A stretch of 64,000 bases of DNA from Quillaja saponaria (Eukaryota > Streptophyta > Magnoliopsida > Fabales > Quillajaceae): contig CM055613.1 in NCBI GenBank assembly GCA_029379385.1, positions 22,603,652-22,667,651 of the forward strand. The letters run 5' to 3'. The translations under genes and the position numbers were made by a program. This document shows positions 22,591 through 33,603 of the stretch, in pieces. The stretch's first letter is position 1. Every line of letters begins with the position of its first letter. The notes beneath the pieces are model-generated. The model ran no database searches and was not told the DNA's origin. It was given only the letters and a program-made list of their open reading frames with translations.

Positions 22591-22960
22591 TAACGATTCT
22601 ACTTCATGGGTATTAGATATTGGTAGTGGTTCTCACATCTACAATTATATGCAGGGACTAAGAAGAAGTGGAAAATTGAGCAAAGGTGAAGTGGACTTGC
22701 GAAGTAGGAAATGGAGCAAAAGTTACTGCATTAGCTGTGGGAACTTATTACTTAGTTTCACCATCTAGAAAAATATTAGAACTTAGTGATTGCTTCTACG
22801 TACCCATTTTAGTTATAAACACTATTTCTATTTCTAAACTTGATAGAGAGGGTTATGAATTTTCTCTTAAGAACAAATATTGTTCGATTTATTTCCGCAA
22901 TGAATTTTGTGGTAATGGTATTTTAGATGATGGCCTTTATATCCTTAATGTGCATGGTAA
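22560..22960 (+). pseudogene. Copia protease remnant
   Basis: The sequence reads SWVLDIGSGSHIYN, the aspartic-protease active-site region, but the catalytic D-T/S-G triplet is DIG. A frameshift near 22690 moves the continuation (GNGAKVTALAVGTYYL, CFYVPILVINTISISKLDREGYEF) into another frame, open from 22686 to 23048. It lies between gag and integrase as expected. It cannot be active. Confidence 0.8.
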
Positions 22961-22984
22961 TGTACTTAATATCAAAAATTCAAA

Positions 22985-23960
22985 AAAAAATGAAGAAAGA
23001 TCAAGTAAATTATTCATATATATGGCATTTAAGACTATGCCATATTAATGAAGATAGAGTTCACAAGTTGGTGAAAGAAGATTATGTAGACTTAAAAGGA
23101 TTTTGAATCATATCCAACTTGTGAAGTTTGTCTCATAGAAAAAATGGCTAGATCTCCATTTAGTGGACATGGAGAAAGAGCTGTAAATATATTAGGGTAA
23201 GTGCATACTGATGTGTGTGGACCCTTAACAGTCACTACTAGAGGAGGTTACTTCTATTTATTACTTTTACCGATAACCATTCTAGGTATGAGTATGTATA
23301 CTTAATGAAGTATAAATCTGAATCATTTGAAAAGTTCAAAGAATTTAGAAGTGAACTTGAAAAGCAAACTGGGAAGAGTATTAAAACTTTTCGATCAGAT
23401 CGAGGATGTGAATATTTGTCTGATGAATTTCTTGATCATTTAAAGGAGAATGAAATTCCCTCTCAGCGGACTCCTCCTAGAACACCACAAATGAATGGTG
23501 TGTCAGAAAGGAGAAACCAAACATTGTTAGGCATGGTTCAATCTATAATAGGTTACACAAATTTTCCTAACCTCTTTCTGGGGTTATGCCCTACTATCCG
23601 CTGCACTATCCCCTATTCAATAGAATACCCTCGAAGGCTGTATCATCAACACCATATGAGATATGGAAAGAGAAGAAACCCAATCTTAATTGCATTAAGA
23701 TTTAGGGTTGCCCTGCATATGTAAAAAAGTTACAATCAGATAAGCTAGAAGCAAAATTTGATAAGTACAAGTTTATGGGATATCCTAAGGAAGCTGCTGG
23801 ATATTATTTCTATCACCCATTGGAACAAAAAGTGTTTGTTTCAAAACATGCTATCTTTCTAGAAAAAAAATTTATGCTTGAAGGAAATAGTAAGAGCAAG
23901 ATAGAACTTGATGAGTATCACAAGAACTACAAGCAAATGATACATTCGCCACCTCAGGTG
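22985..23960 (+). pseudogene. Copia integrase remnant
   Basis: The zinc-binding part is visible as a WHLRLCHIN block at about 23019-23047 and a CEVC block near 23118. The core shows HTDVCGPL near 23202 (first Asp), FRSDRGCEYLS near 23390 (second Asp) and NGVSERRN near 23490 (Glu), so the D,D,E triad is readable, but across several frames. An open part runs 23305-23724. The tail at 23775-23870 shows the GYPKEAAGYYFYHP and KVFVSKHAIFLE blocks that follow the core in copia integrases. At least three stops and two frameshifts interrupt it. Confidence 0.85.
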
Positions 23961-24079
23961 CCTATTAAAGTGGAACCTCAAAGTACACAATTTTTACGTA
24001 TGCTTGGAAGGGTACCTAAACCACCTAAGAGACATTATAGATTTCTTATTAAGGGTGATGAAGGTCAACTCATAATTAA

Positions 24080-24840
24080 TAAGGATCCTACTACATATGA
24101 AGAGGCCATGTATAACATTGACTCTAAGAAGTGGCAAGAAGCCATGAAATCCGAAATGGATTTCATGTACTCTAACAAAGTATGGACTTTGGTTGATGGT
24201 GCCTCAAGGTATAGTACCTATAGGTTACAAATGGGTCTTCAAAAGGAAGATTGGAGTAGATGGAAAGGTTGATAAAGCAATACTGGTGGCGAAAATGATA
24301 CAGTCAAAAGCAAGGAATTGATTTTGACGAAACCTTTTCTCCTATAGTCATGCTTAAATCCATTAGGATTTTACTTTTTATAGCTGCATACTATGATTAT
24401 GAAATAAGGCAAATGAATGTAAAAACTGCATTTCTCAATGGAAACATTGAGGAGGATATGTCTATGACACAACCTGGGGGTTTTATATCTAGTGATGACA
24501 AAGACAAAGTATGCAAGCTACAGAGATCCATTTATAGGACTCAAACAAGCTTCAAGAAGTTGGAACATCCATTTTGATGAAACAATCAAAAAGTTTGATT
24601 TTACTAAGAATCCAGATAAACCTTAGTGTATACAAAAAGGTTAGTAGGAGCGTTGTTGCTTTTTTGATCTTATATGTGGATGACATATTACTCATTGGAA
24701 ATGATATAGCTATGTTACAATCAGTCAAGGTTTAGATATCAAAGAACTTCTCCATCAAAGATTTGGTGAAGCTACCTATATCTTAGGAATTAAGATCTAT
24801 AGAGATAGATCTAAAAGGTTGCTTGGCTTGTCCTAATTTA
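24080..24840 (+). pseudogene. Copia reverse transcriptase remnant
   Basis: The start of the domain is recognisable as DPTTYEEAM...KKWQEAMKSEMDFMYSNKVWTLV (about 24086-24195). QMNVKTAFLNGNIEEDMSMTQPGGF follows near 24410-24485. The catalytic YVDD is at 24673-24684 in the context ILYVDDILLIGND. Frames change near 24260, 24340 and 24575, and a piece before the YVDD segment looks scrambled. The neighbours are integrase upstream and RNase H downstream. Confidence 0.87.
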
Positions 24841-24849
24841 CATACATAG

Positions 24850-25560
24850 ACCAAATACTTAAGAGATTCAGTATGAATGATTCCAAGAAAGGCTATTTGC
24901 CTATGAGTCATGAAATCACTCTTTCTAGAAAGATGTCACCTCAAACACCTCAAGAAAGAGAATTCATGAGTAGAATACCCTATACTTCGACAATAGGATC
25001 TATCATGTATTCTATGGTATGTATTAAACCTGATGTTGCTTATATACTTAGTGTAACAAGCAGAAATCAGTATAATCCTGGTGAATGTCATTGAAAAGCA
25101 GTGAAGAACATTTTTAAGTACTTAAAAAGGACAAAAAATTTGTTTCTCGTCTATGGAGGATCAGATTTAAAAATTGATGCCTTTACAGACTCAAGTTTTC
25201 AATCTGATAAGGATGATAGTAAGTCTATATGAGGGTATGTATTCACCTTGAATGGTGGTGTGGTGCATTGGAAAAGTTTCAAACAAGACATCACTACAAA
25301 CTCAACCACTGAGTCTAAATATATTGCTGCCAACAAAGCTTCCAAAGAAGCTGTTTGGATGAGAAAGTTCATCAACGAGCTAGGTGTGGTTCTTGATATT
25401 GTTAATCTAGTATCTTTATACTATGATAGCAATAGAGTCATAACACAGGCAAAGGATCCAAGGTCTCACCAAAAGACCAAACACATTCTGAAGCGTTTTC
25501 ATTTGATTAGAGAAATCATTGATAAGGGTGATGTGAATGTACAAAAAATATCAGCATGAT
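24850..25560 (+). pseudogene. Copia RNase H remnant
   Basis: Two open pieces (24873-25094 and 25248-25559) show PYTSTIGSIMYSMVCIKPDVAY, FTDSSFQSDKDD, VHWKSFKQDITTNSTTESKYIAANKASKEAVWMRKFI and KHILKRFHLIREII, the standard copia RNase H order. Stops at about 25093 and 25230 break it. The stop at 25558 is close to the natural end of pol, about 110 bp before the LTR. Confidence 0.88.
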
Positions 25561-25658
25561 AATATAGCATATCCATTCACTAAACCATTGTCTCCACAAA
25601 ATTTTGATTGCAATTTTGAGAAGATGAGTATGAGATACAAGAGCGATTGGTTTTAGTG

Positions 25659-25670
25659 TAAATGGGAGAT
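25659..25670 (+). other. Polypurine tract of copia element 1
   Basis: AAATGGGAGAT sits directly before the 3' LTR start TGTTAGTAG, as in most plant copia elements. Confidence 0.8.
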
Positions 25671-27292
25671 TGTTAGTAGTATGCTTTACAAGCCAATGAC
25701 ATTAGGTATCTATGGTATATTACTTATAGATACAGTCTTATTCAGTTATTAATAAAATGAATATGTTTAATTATTATATGGTATTATTATTTATCATGTA
25801 CTTTAATTGCTAGTTATTCTTCAGTATGAACATGATAAATCTCATAGAATATAAGTAATGGAAATAAGAACAATGATGTGATCATGCTTATGAGATATTT
25901 TTTCTTAAGCTTTTTTCTTAAATATCCCTAATCATTAGATCATTAATAATGAAAATTAATGATTCAATTAGATTAGTACATATTATGTTAGCTCAAATAT
26001 TGAGTATGATTGATCTCATGATCACTTATGTAGTTGACACTATAATAAACATGTAGATGCTTGTTCGAGAACAAGTTTACTTAATTGACTTGATCATAGA
26101 ACACTCATATGGACTTTTTACATAGTTATCAATGAGTGTTCTTTATTGTAGTGGTACAAATGATCTTTAGACTTGAGGCATCATAGATACTTTGCACATA
26201 GGTTATCATACTTTGATACTATCTAAGTATAATTCACCATGAGTATACAGAGATAGATGTTGGGTATGACTATTTATGTATAGAAGTATATGAGTCCACA
26301 ATAAGGGATCTATCACTTTCAATAAAGAGACAGAATGTTCTATGTTATCTAATTAAGACATAACTCTGAAAGTCCCTAGCCAGGATGGTGTGAAACTAGA
26401 TTAGAGAATTTAGGTTTCACCACATGAGTTGTGACTTATAGATAGATACATCAGATTAAACAATTTAGGGCTTGACATTAGTCTATACTATAAGTTTAAT
26501 CAGGAACATTGAATGATGGAAAGATTAAATTGCATGGTAGCTAACAATGGAAAGGTTCACAAATATATTTATATTATCTGAGTAGTCATCATATGCTGCT
26601 AGGCATCAATCTTGACTTGTAGGTAATCCGAGAATTAATTCTCATTAATGGGATAAATCAAAAATTAGTTTTCATTTAAATCAATTAGATATTGATCTAA
26701 TTAAAAAATATATTAATTTAATATGGCCTACTGCCAGTTTAAAATAAACCTAAGAGAAGTTTGGGATTCTATGCAATTATAGACAAATGATTTTTGAAAT
26801 TTAAAATTGCATTAATTTTATTAGGATTTTCCTATTTTATCTAAAAGTTTAAGAGATAAGATTTGATCTTATCATCTAGAGTTCAGTTTTATCATACTTA
26901 AATAAGGTTAGGCTTCATATGTATCAAACGTAACTTTTATTCAAATATCACAGAGAGCCAAAGTTCTTAGTATAGAATTTTTGGCAAACTGAGTAGTTTG
27001 TGAGATATGAGAAAATCTTATCACTTGTGCTTGCAGACACGGAGATTTTTGGCAACCAACACAGAGCTCTTGATCAAGTCATTCGGTGTGGATACACTTA
27101 TAGGTTGTACACCTTGTACAACTTGTAGATCAAAAAGTTAAGATCGTTCTAATCGCTTCAAGAGGTAATATTCTATTTATAAGATTAATAAAAAATATAT
27201 TAGTTCATAAACAATAGAGATTATCCTAGGGATTTGGTTATACAGAAATTTTTAAATTTTAGCTAGTGTTCGACATAATCAATTCCCTTATA
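25671..27292 (+). repeat. 3' LTR of copia element 1
   Basis: It starts TGTTAGTAGTATGCTTTAC and ends CCCTTATA at 27292; the last C of the usual TTACA is mutated to T. It is 1622 bp and aligns with 18111-19744. LTR B resumes directly after it. Confidence 0.9.
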
Positions 27293-28169
27293 GTTTCAAG
27301 CTACACACTAAATATATAAACCTAACAGCCAAGAAAATTGCAAAGCAAGGCAAAAATACTGTCATTTGCTTCCTTTTCCCCATCGCTAAAGCAACCAGAA
27401 AACAAGGCATGGTTACAGCCTATTTGCAAGCCGCCAAAACCTTTCTCCTTGATCCCCTTCACCCACACCCACACCCACACCCACACGTCCACATACACAC
27501 CCAAGAACCCTTAGGCTTACAATTAGGGTAATTATACACACAGTTGAAAAATCCTAGCCTAAAACTAAGTATAGATGCTTGATAAAGGGGATGATACCCA
27601 CGGCAGCAAGGAAAAAAACAGCAACTTAGAACCAAGAGTAAAGGAATGAGACTAACCCATACCTTAACTTGACTAAAACCAGAAAATTTTCACACTCTTA
27701 AAGCTAATGAAGCTTGTCATCAAGAATGGGAGGAGTAGGGGAGGTTTGGTAGAAAGAAATGGAAGGGAAGGCGGTGCATCACCAAAAGAAAAAGAAGAAA
27801 AAGTGAAATATAACAAAAGACAAAGATATATAAAGACAAAGATATATAACAAAAGTGAAATATAAATGTCAAAGTCAAAAATTCAACTTGTGCTAAAAAC
27901 TAATTTGTGTCTTATATATATAAAAATATATACATTCATTTATATAAAACTTATTTTCTAGTACTTTCTCCTATTTACTTAATTATTACACCTATCAATC
28001 AAATTGCACATGTTTCTTTCAATTTTCAAGCAAACCACTAGAATGGTGGAAATTAAATTTTCAGTGTATATATTGATATCATTATATATGAATATTATTT
28101 TATTCTAATTGCTACGATAATTTGCATGCAAACATCTAAAAACATATATTAAACCATCAGGTTATAACA
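27293..28169 (-). repeat. Solo gypsy LTR B, second part
   Basis: It continues the LTR broken at 18110. It contains a CACACC-repeat minisatellite at 27468-27500, the TA-rich run near 27915-27940 and the family end CAGGTTATAACA at 28169. The Val/Trp-rich open frame across 27322-27504 comes from the minisatellite and is not a gene. Confidence 0.82.
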
Positions 28170-29465
28170 CTTGTCGTACGCTATCAGCAAGTCACAAGCT
28201 CGTCAATGATGTATACCGAAATCCTGTTACTAAAAAAAAAAAACATCAACAAAAGAGTAGTGAGTCTCATAGACTGGGTGAGTGAAAAAATGTACCCAAA
28301 GGGTACTAACATTACTCTATACATGTATATAATACATAATTAATTAGTATCAACATATCATGAATTTCAAATAGCTAAACGTTAAATGTGTGCAATTATG
28401 AAAAACAAAAAATTAAATAAACACATTCAAGTAATACACTATACAATCCAATCAAAATACTCAAAGCACATGAAAGGCTAATAGAGTAACTCAAGCCTAT
28501 ACAACATATATCCTCCCATTAGGTAATTTTGGTGTCCATACACCAAATATATTCTCCGTACATATTCATCCCACCGGAGTGAGTACTCAAACATTTTAAA
28601 TCACATATGAAATCAGAATATCAAAATATCTTAGGTGCACCTAGACTCTATTTAAAAAATAAAAATCATTTTGGAACAAAAATCATTTTTTAATTGGCCA
28701 TTAAACACAAACAAAGTAATATGTCAAGCATAAATTCAAATACTTGAATTAAATCACTACACATTCTTATATTTTATTCAATCACACATAAACAATTACA
28801 CATATTAATTTAGCAACCAAAGAATACGTTATCACCGTATACCGATCTTGCTCGTCATTTCCTTTTGCTTTTACACGTGTCATTGGCTCAACAACACGTT
28901 CCAAAGCTACAATTAATTTTTTTCAAAGAACACTTAGTTTGTTAATTTATAGGTTATAACTTCTTAATTATGAAAATAGACACTAAATTTTATGTATTTA
29001 TTTAAAGTTAACCCTTCTTAGGTATTTTTACCACCACCTTGGAGATATATTTGATTTCACTTACATACTTAACCAAGTTCAACAAAACCAAGTGCAAACA
29101 TTATCTCCAGGATGCTAACTACCTTTTTTATTAAGAAATTTCTTCTAAAATTAGCTTTAAACCTACTCAAATCCTATATGAACACAAATAGAGCTTACAC
29201 TCAATTTTTGGTTGCCAGAACCGAATTCCAATGCTTATAGAATTCTCATGGCTAGGAATTAAATTATAAAATTTCCAGTATACTTTATCATGATGTTAGG
29301 AACAATTCATCTTCAGCACTCCACTCCATGACCCTCCAAAACTAGTTACAACAAAATAGGTGCAATCAGGACCCGAAAATTTCAATGATGAAATTCAACA
29401 CCTCCAAAATACACATTATAAAAAAATTAAAACCTAAAAAGCTCTAGAATTTTCCCTTAATATGT
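28170..29465 (-). repeat. Gypsy LTR A, second part, truncated
   Basis: It resumes the LTR broken at 16587. Landmarks are the A-run with ACATCAACAAAAGAG near 28230-28260, GTACCCAAAGGGTAC near 28292, and a stretch near 29290-29430 that matches the reverse complement of 38880-39060. The expected TTATAACA end is missing, and the similarity stops near 29465. Confidence 0.75.
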
Positions 29466-29530
29466 TATAGTTGGGGTCGGCTATATGAATCATTTTCCTC
29501 CATTCATTATTAAGAATATAAAAAATAAAA
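29466..29530 (+). repeat. Possible SINE 3'-end fragment
   Basis: It contains TTGGGGTCGGCTATATGAAT followed by a CCTCCATTCATTATTAAGAATAT stretch, which resembles the conserved 3' part of Au-type plant SINEs as I remember it. No upstream pol III promoter boxes are recognisable, so this is at most a short fragment. Confidence 0.3.
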
Positions 29531-29599
29531 AATAAACTAGGTTATTAGGTGATTAATATAAACTGCAATTATATTTGAGAGTGAGATAATTTTATACTT

Positions 29600-31159
29600 G
29601 TCATTTTAATTGTTTGATTATTTGCTTATGCCACCTACGGTCAATGACATCAATATATTTCTTGCAAGATCTAAAAGCAATTTGTTGTATCATTTCTCTT
29701 GCCTTGCACATTGTATCATACACATATGGTAGGCTTGTTTTTCTCTATCAACTAGCCTTAACACCTTTGCAATTGGATCATGAACAATTTTCTTGCATTC
29801 TTCCAAAAATTATTGTCAAGAACAGCATCATGAACTCGAATTCCCACAAAATCTCTACTTATTGCATTACTTGACCACTCATCTGAAGTAACCATTATTT
29901 GCAAGCTATTCTTATGCTCTAAAATACTTGCAAGAGTAATATAATTTTTAGTAAATCTAGTTTGAGCTTGCCTAATAAGTTCAATTATGCAATGACGTCT
30001 TATTAAATCAAGAACTTTTAAATAGTTGTATATGAAATTTGTGCACCTTTTAGCTTACTCCAAAATGTTTTCAACTATGTCAAATTTTGCAAAGTCGTGC
30101 AAAATTAGATCAAGAGAGTGAGCAGCAAATGATTTCCAATAAAGTTGTGGTCTTCTATCCATTTATATCTCCCCCGCCCTTTTATATGCAGCTGCATTAT
30201 CAGTGACTATCTGAACAACATTTTTTTCTCCAATTTCTTCCCCAACTTGATCCATTAATTTGAAAAGAAACTGATTTGTGAAAACCTATCTTTCCATCAC
30301 AGTAAATCAAGAAGTTTATAATTGATAACTAGATTATAAATGTCCATCCATTACACATTATTATGACACCTATAAAGTCCTTATTTCTTATTGAACTTCT
30401 CTATATATTCTTTTAATTCTGCAATCTTATTATCCAAAATTGGTCCACCTATTTCATAAAGGGTTGCCCCTTGCACATCAACACCTGCTCTTGCAATTTC
30501 ATCAACCATAATATCATAAAAAGGACATTGTGCTTTGTTAGTTGGAATATTTTGATAGATAAACCATTTTCCAACAGCTTGCTTTGCTGATTTTGCTCAT
30601 TTTTTTTTGGATTGAACATATTTGAAAGTTTTTGTTGAAACACATCTCGATGGTGGTATATGGATGGATCCATTTCTTCTCTACTTGGAAATTTTCCTTT
30701 GTCCATTTTGCTAAATCTTCAAATGGACAAACCACCTCTTCCTCTTCTTCTTGTTCATGATTGGGTATGCCTATACCTTTGCTCAGCATTTCCAATATCA
30801 AGAATAGATTGTTGTTTTGCATATTTTAACTCTTCCTTATCTTGAATGGTGATATAATCATCATCCAATTCTTCAAAATCTGTCTCCTGAATTCCTGTCC
30901 TCCTCCTCACTCTAGACATTAAACTTTCTCTTATTTCAGCTCTCATATTAGAAATCTCTATATTTTTATTTCTTTTGCCTTTCAAGAGATCCCTCATCTT
31001 CATAGATATATTTTTAGGAAATTGTTTACATTTTTCTACATTATAATATCCACCGGCTAAATGTTGTTTTAGACAAGATACTCCACCACTCCTCTTTACT
31101 TTGAAACAAATATTACATTTTGTATGAAGGCGATTATCTCCAACTTGTTTACCAGACAC
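29600..31159 (-). pseudogene. hAT-family transposase relic (BED finger and DUF659)
   Basis: Reading leftward from an ATG at 31159, the first 134 codons are open. They contain a BED-type zinc finger (CNICFKVKRSGGVSCLKQHLAG, then NVEKC) that binds transposon ends in hAT transposases. A DUF659-like block follows at about 30500-30370 (IMVDEIARAGVDVQGATLYEIGGP across a frameshift). Further leftward (about 30130-29750) are blocks like HDFAKFD, FIYNYLKVLDLIR, FTKNYITLASILEHKNSL and TSDEWSS. The C-terminal dimerisation region was not found. Stops and frame changes make it inactive. No terminal inverted repeats were identified. Confidence 0.82.
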
Positions 31160-33069
31160 CCATCCAATATTTTTTTTTGTCTTTCTCTCTAGTTCTTCAT
31201 ATATATATATATATGTTTTTTGCTTTTGTGTTTGAAGTTCTAGCCATTTATTAAACTATAAAAATATAAACAATACTAACATTAAACTAATTTAATTTAT
31301 AATTTTCCTATAGTATATACTTTTTTAAACTTATCTAGTTTAATTAATAAAATTTATTTACATTAAACTATATTAACGTTAAACTAGTTTCATATATTAA
31401 CTAATTTAAGTAGTAAAAAGAATAAAAATAAATAAATATTTTAGAATATTTAAAAACATGTAAAATAATACTAACATTAAACTAATTTATTTAATAAATT
31501 CAAATTATAAATTTTCCTTAACATATTTATTTTTAAAAAAAAAATTACCTAATTTAATTAATATAATTTACAAATATGTAAAAAAAAAAAAAAAAAAAAA
31601 GAGTAATTTTTAAATAATTCAAATCTCTTATTAAAAAAATTACAAAATAACCCAATTATAAAAATAATTATTATAAGAATAAGCCAATTATAAGAATAAT
31701 TTAGTAGGAAAAATCCCAATAGCCCAGCCTAAATGCAATCAACAAAATAACCCAATTATAAGATAACATTACTTGCCTCTTTGTTCTCAATCTCTTCTTC
31801 TCCCTCTTGTAATGGCTTCTCACAACCTGGTTAAGATTTATTCTTTTTCTCCATCTTTTTGCAATCTCTCACATGCAACCAGATCAAGAGATTTTGAATG
31901 TAAATCAAAATTTGAATCTAAATCAGATTTTGAGGTCATCAATTATGAGAAGAGGAAGACCAAGATTAAATGGACGAAGGAGAAAAGGGGTTAAATCTCA
32001 CAAATTGGTAGCTTAATCCAAAGGGAGGTCGAAGAAGCCAAGAGATCATATGATGGTGATTTGAAGAGAAAATAGCCTTTCCTGGTATTCCTCAATCTCT
32101 CTACTGCTACAGATTTTTTATTTTATCAATTACTTTTTATTTTAGGATTTCGGTTGTCGAAATTAAGGTATTTGTAATTTGGAGATGTTGAATTTTGATT
32201 GTTTTTCATGATTGGAGTATTGATTTATTGAACACTAAATAAATAATAACTCTCTTATTTCTTTGTTTGATTATTCATGGTGTGTTTGTTTGATTCTTAA
32301 CCTTTTTTCCTTTTTTAATTTGGACTTTTCATCTTTTATGTCCATCACTGTCAATTAGAATTTTTCTTCTTTATGTCCATCATCATTGCTAGTCTGGTAT
32401 TGAGGTTGCAGAAATTTCCTTTGATACCAAATTGTATCGTTCGTATCCATTAACACATGAGGATGCTCATAGATACATATAGATACTATTGAATATCGGT
32501 AGGAGAATTCAATTCTTGTTGTTGTCACACGATAAGAAAAAGTTTCATCTGTATCGTGCGGCACAAACAACTTTTTATTCCTTGGCTATGGTAACCTAAA
32601 GGAAACTTGATGAAGAGAATTTAGGTTTAGCCTTGATATACCTTATATATCCTAATTAGGTCTAATCTTAATGAATCTTGTTTAACTCGATTCTCATATA
32701 AATTTATCAAATCGGTTAAGCAAAGTATTATTATAAGCAACTCAAAAGATACTTGTAATTGAAATAGAACCCTAGGTTAATAACTTGGTACCATAACTGA
32801 GCATGATAATATAAGAATAGTTCAAGTAAAGTGTTAAGGGAACTTGTAATTCTATGCTTTTATCCATTCAATTCTAATTTTTAATTTGTCATTAGTTAGG
32901 TTTAGTTTAAATTAGGTTTTTCAACTCGAATTAGGATTGTGTTAATTTTATTACTTAGCTAAATAATAGTTGCAATTTCTCATGAGTTCGACACTTATTT
33001 TTTCACTATATTATTTATTATAATATGTGCACTTGCGTGATTAAACAACAATATACATATAAGTTAAAA
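31160..33069. other. Non-coding AT-rich stretch, partly LTR-like
   Basis: No gene can be supported here. There is a (TA)n run at about 31199-31214, an A-run at 31581-31600 and the repeated phrase AAATAACCCAATTATAA at 31643 and 31744. The part from about 32640 to 33060 ends with GAGTTCGACACTT...GTGCACTTGCG, a phrase typical of the ends of some plant LTR retrotransposons. It may be the edge of another degraded element. Confidence 0.45.
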
Positions 33070-33229
33070 ATCTAGCTTGAACAAAGCCAAATTTACAATG
33101 TTTTTGCCTTGAATTACTCTAAGTTGGACATAAAATCCTAACCGTTGATCCAAATGCATTGTCATCTCTTCCTATAGGTCTTATTCATCCCCAGTCATGC
33201 AAATACTCCCAAAATCCAAAAGAGACTTA
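33070..33229. repeat. Tandem-repeat unit of a CACTA element (left remnant)
   Basis: One unit related to the array at 49253-50110: AAATTTACAA...TTTTGCCTTGAA, TCCTAACCGTTGATCCAAAT and TATAGGTCTTATTCATCCCC occur in the same order. It breaks off at ACTTA (33225-33229), where an LTR-like element begins. Confidence 0.75.
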
Positions 33230-33603
33230 TGATGCACTCATATTATTCTATCTTTTTAGTACCCTATTCTTAGTCTTTTATGCATATTTTATGTCTTACC
33301 TTAGTTTAATTATCTTGTTTTGTGTTTAATAGTGCTTTGGAGACATAAAGAGTAAAATGGAACTAAGGACTAGAATGAGCACATTGAGACGAGTTTATGA
33401 GTTGATAAAGTGTAAATCCTAATTAGACTAAGAATCCTAGTGGCATAAGGTTTTTCACTTTAGGAAACCTAATGGCATTGGGAGAACAAGATGCAAATCC
33501 AAGTCACATGAGGAATCCAACTTTCACAAGAAATTCTATTGGGATTAGGATTGAAAGAAGATCAAGATCAGATCAGAACATTCAAATTTGAATAGAATAG
33601 GTA
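33230..33603. mobile_element. LTR-like element of about 1.67 kb, first part
   Basis: It starts TGATGCACTC directly after ACTTA. It is interrupted by chromovirus 2 at 33604 and continues at 47947-49247, after which ACTTA occurs again (49248-49252). It contains no coding sequence. Confidence 0.6.

Larger units (their letters stand above)
18111..27292 (+). mobile_element. Ty1/copia element 1, full length but decayed
   Basis: The LTRs are 18111-19744 and 25671-27292. A primer site lies at 19746 and a polypurine tract before 25671. The internal order is gag, protease, integrase, reverse transcriptase, RNase H, which defines Ty1/copia. The LTRs differ at roughly one base in ten over their first ~220 bases, and the coding region has many stops and frameshifts, so the insertion is old. 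Flanks ATTTT and GTTTC are each one change from ATTTC. Related LTRs have GCCTTATTTCATGC at the same spot, so ATTTC was probably the target. Confidence 0.93.

Noticed and set aside
27322..27504. ORF with VWVWVWVWVKG
   Set aside because: The pattern comes from a CACACC minisatellite inside LTR B.
29466..29530. Full SINE
   Set aside because: Only a short phrase resembling a SINE 3' end is present; no A and B boxes upstream, so only a low-confidence fragment is listed.
31773..31994. 73-codon ORF rich in Ser, Phe and Lys
   Set aside because: No recognisable domain, no splice context and strong compositional bias.
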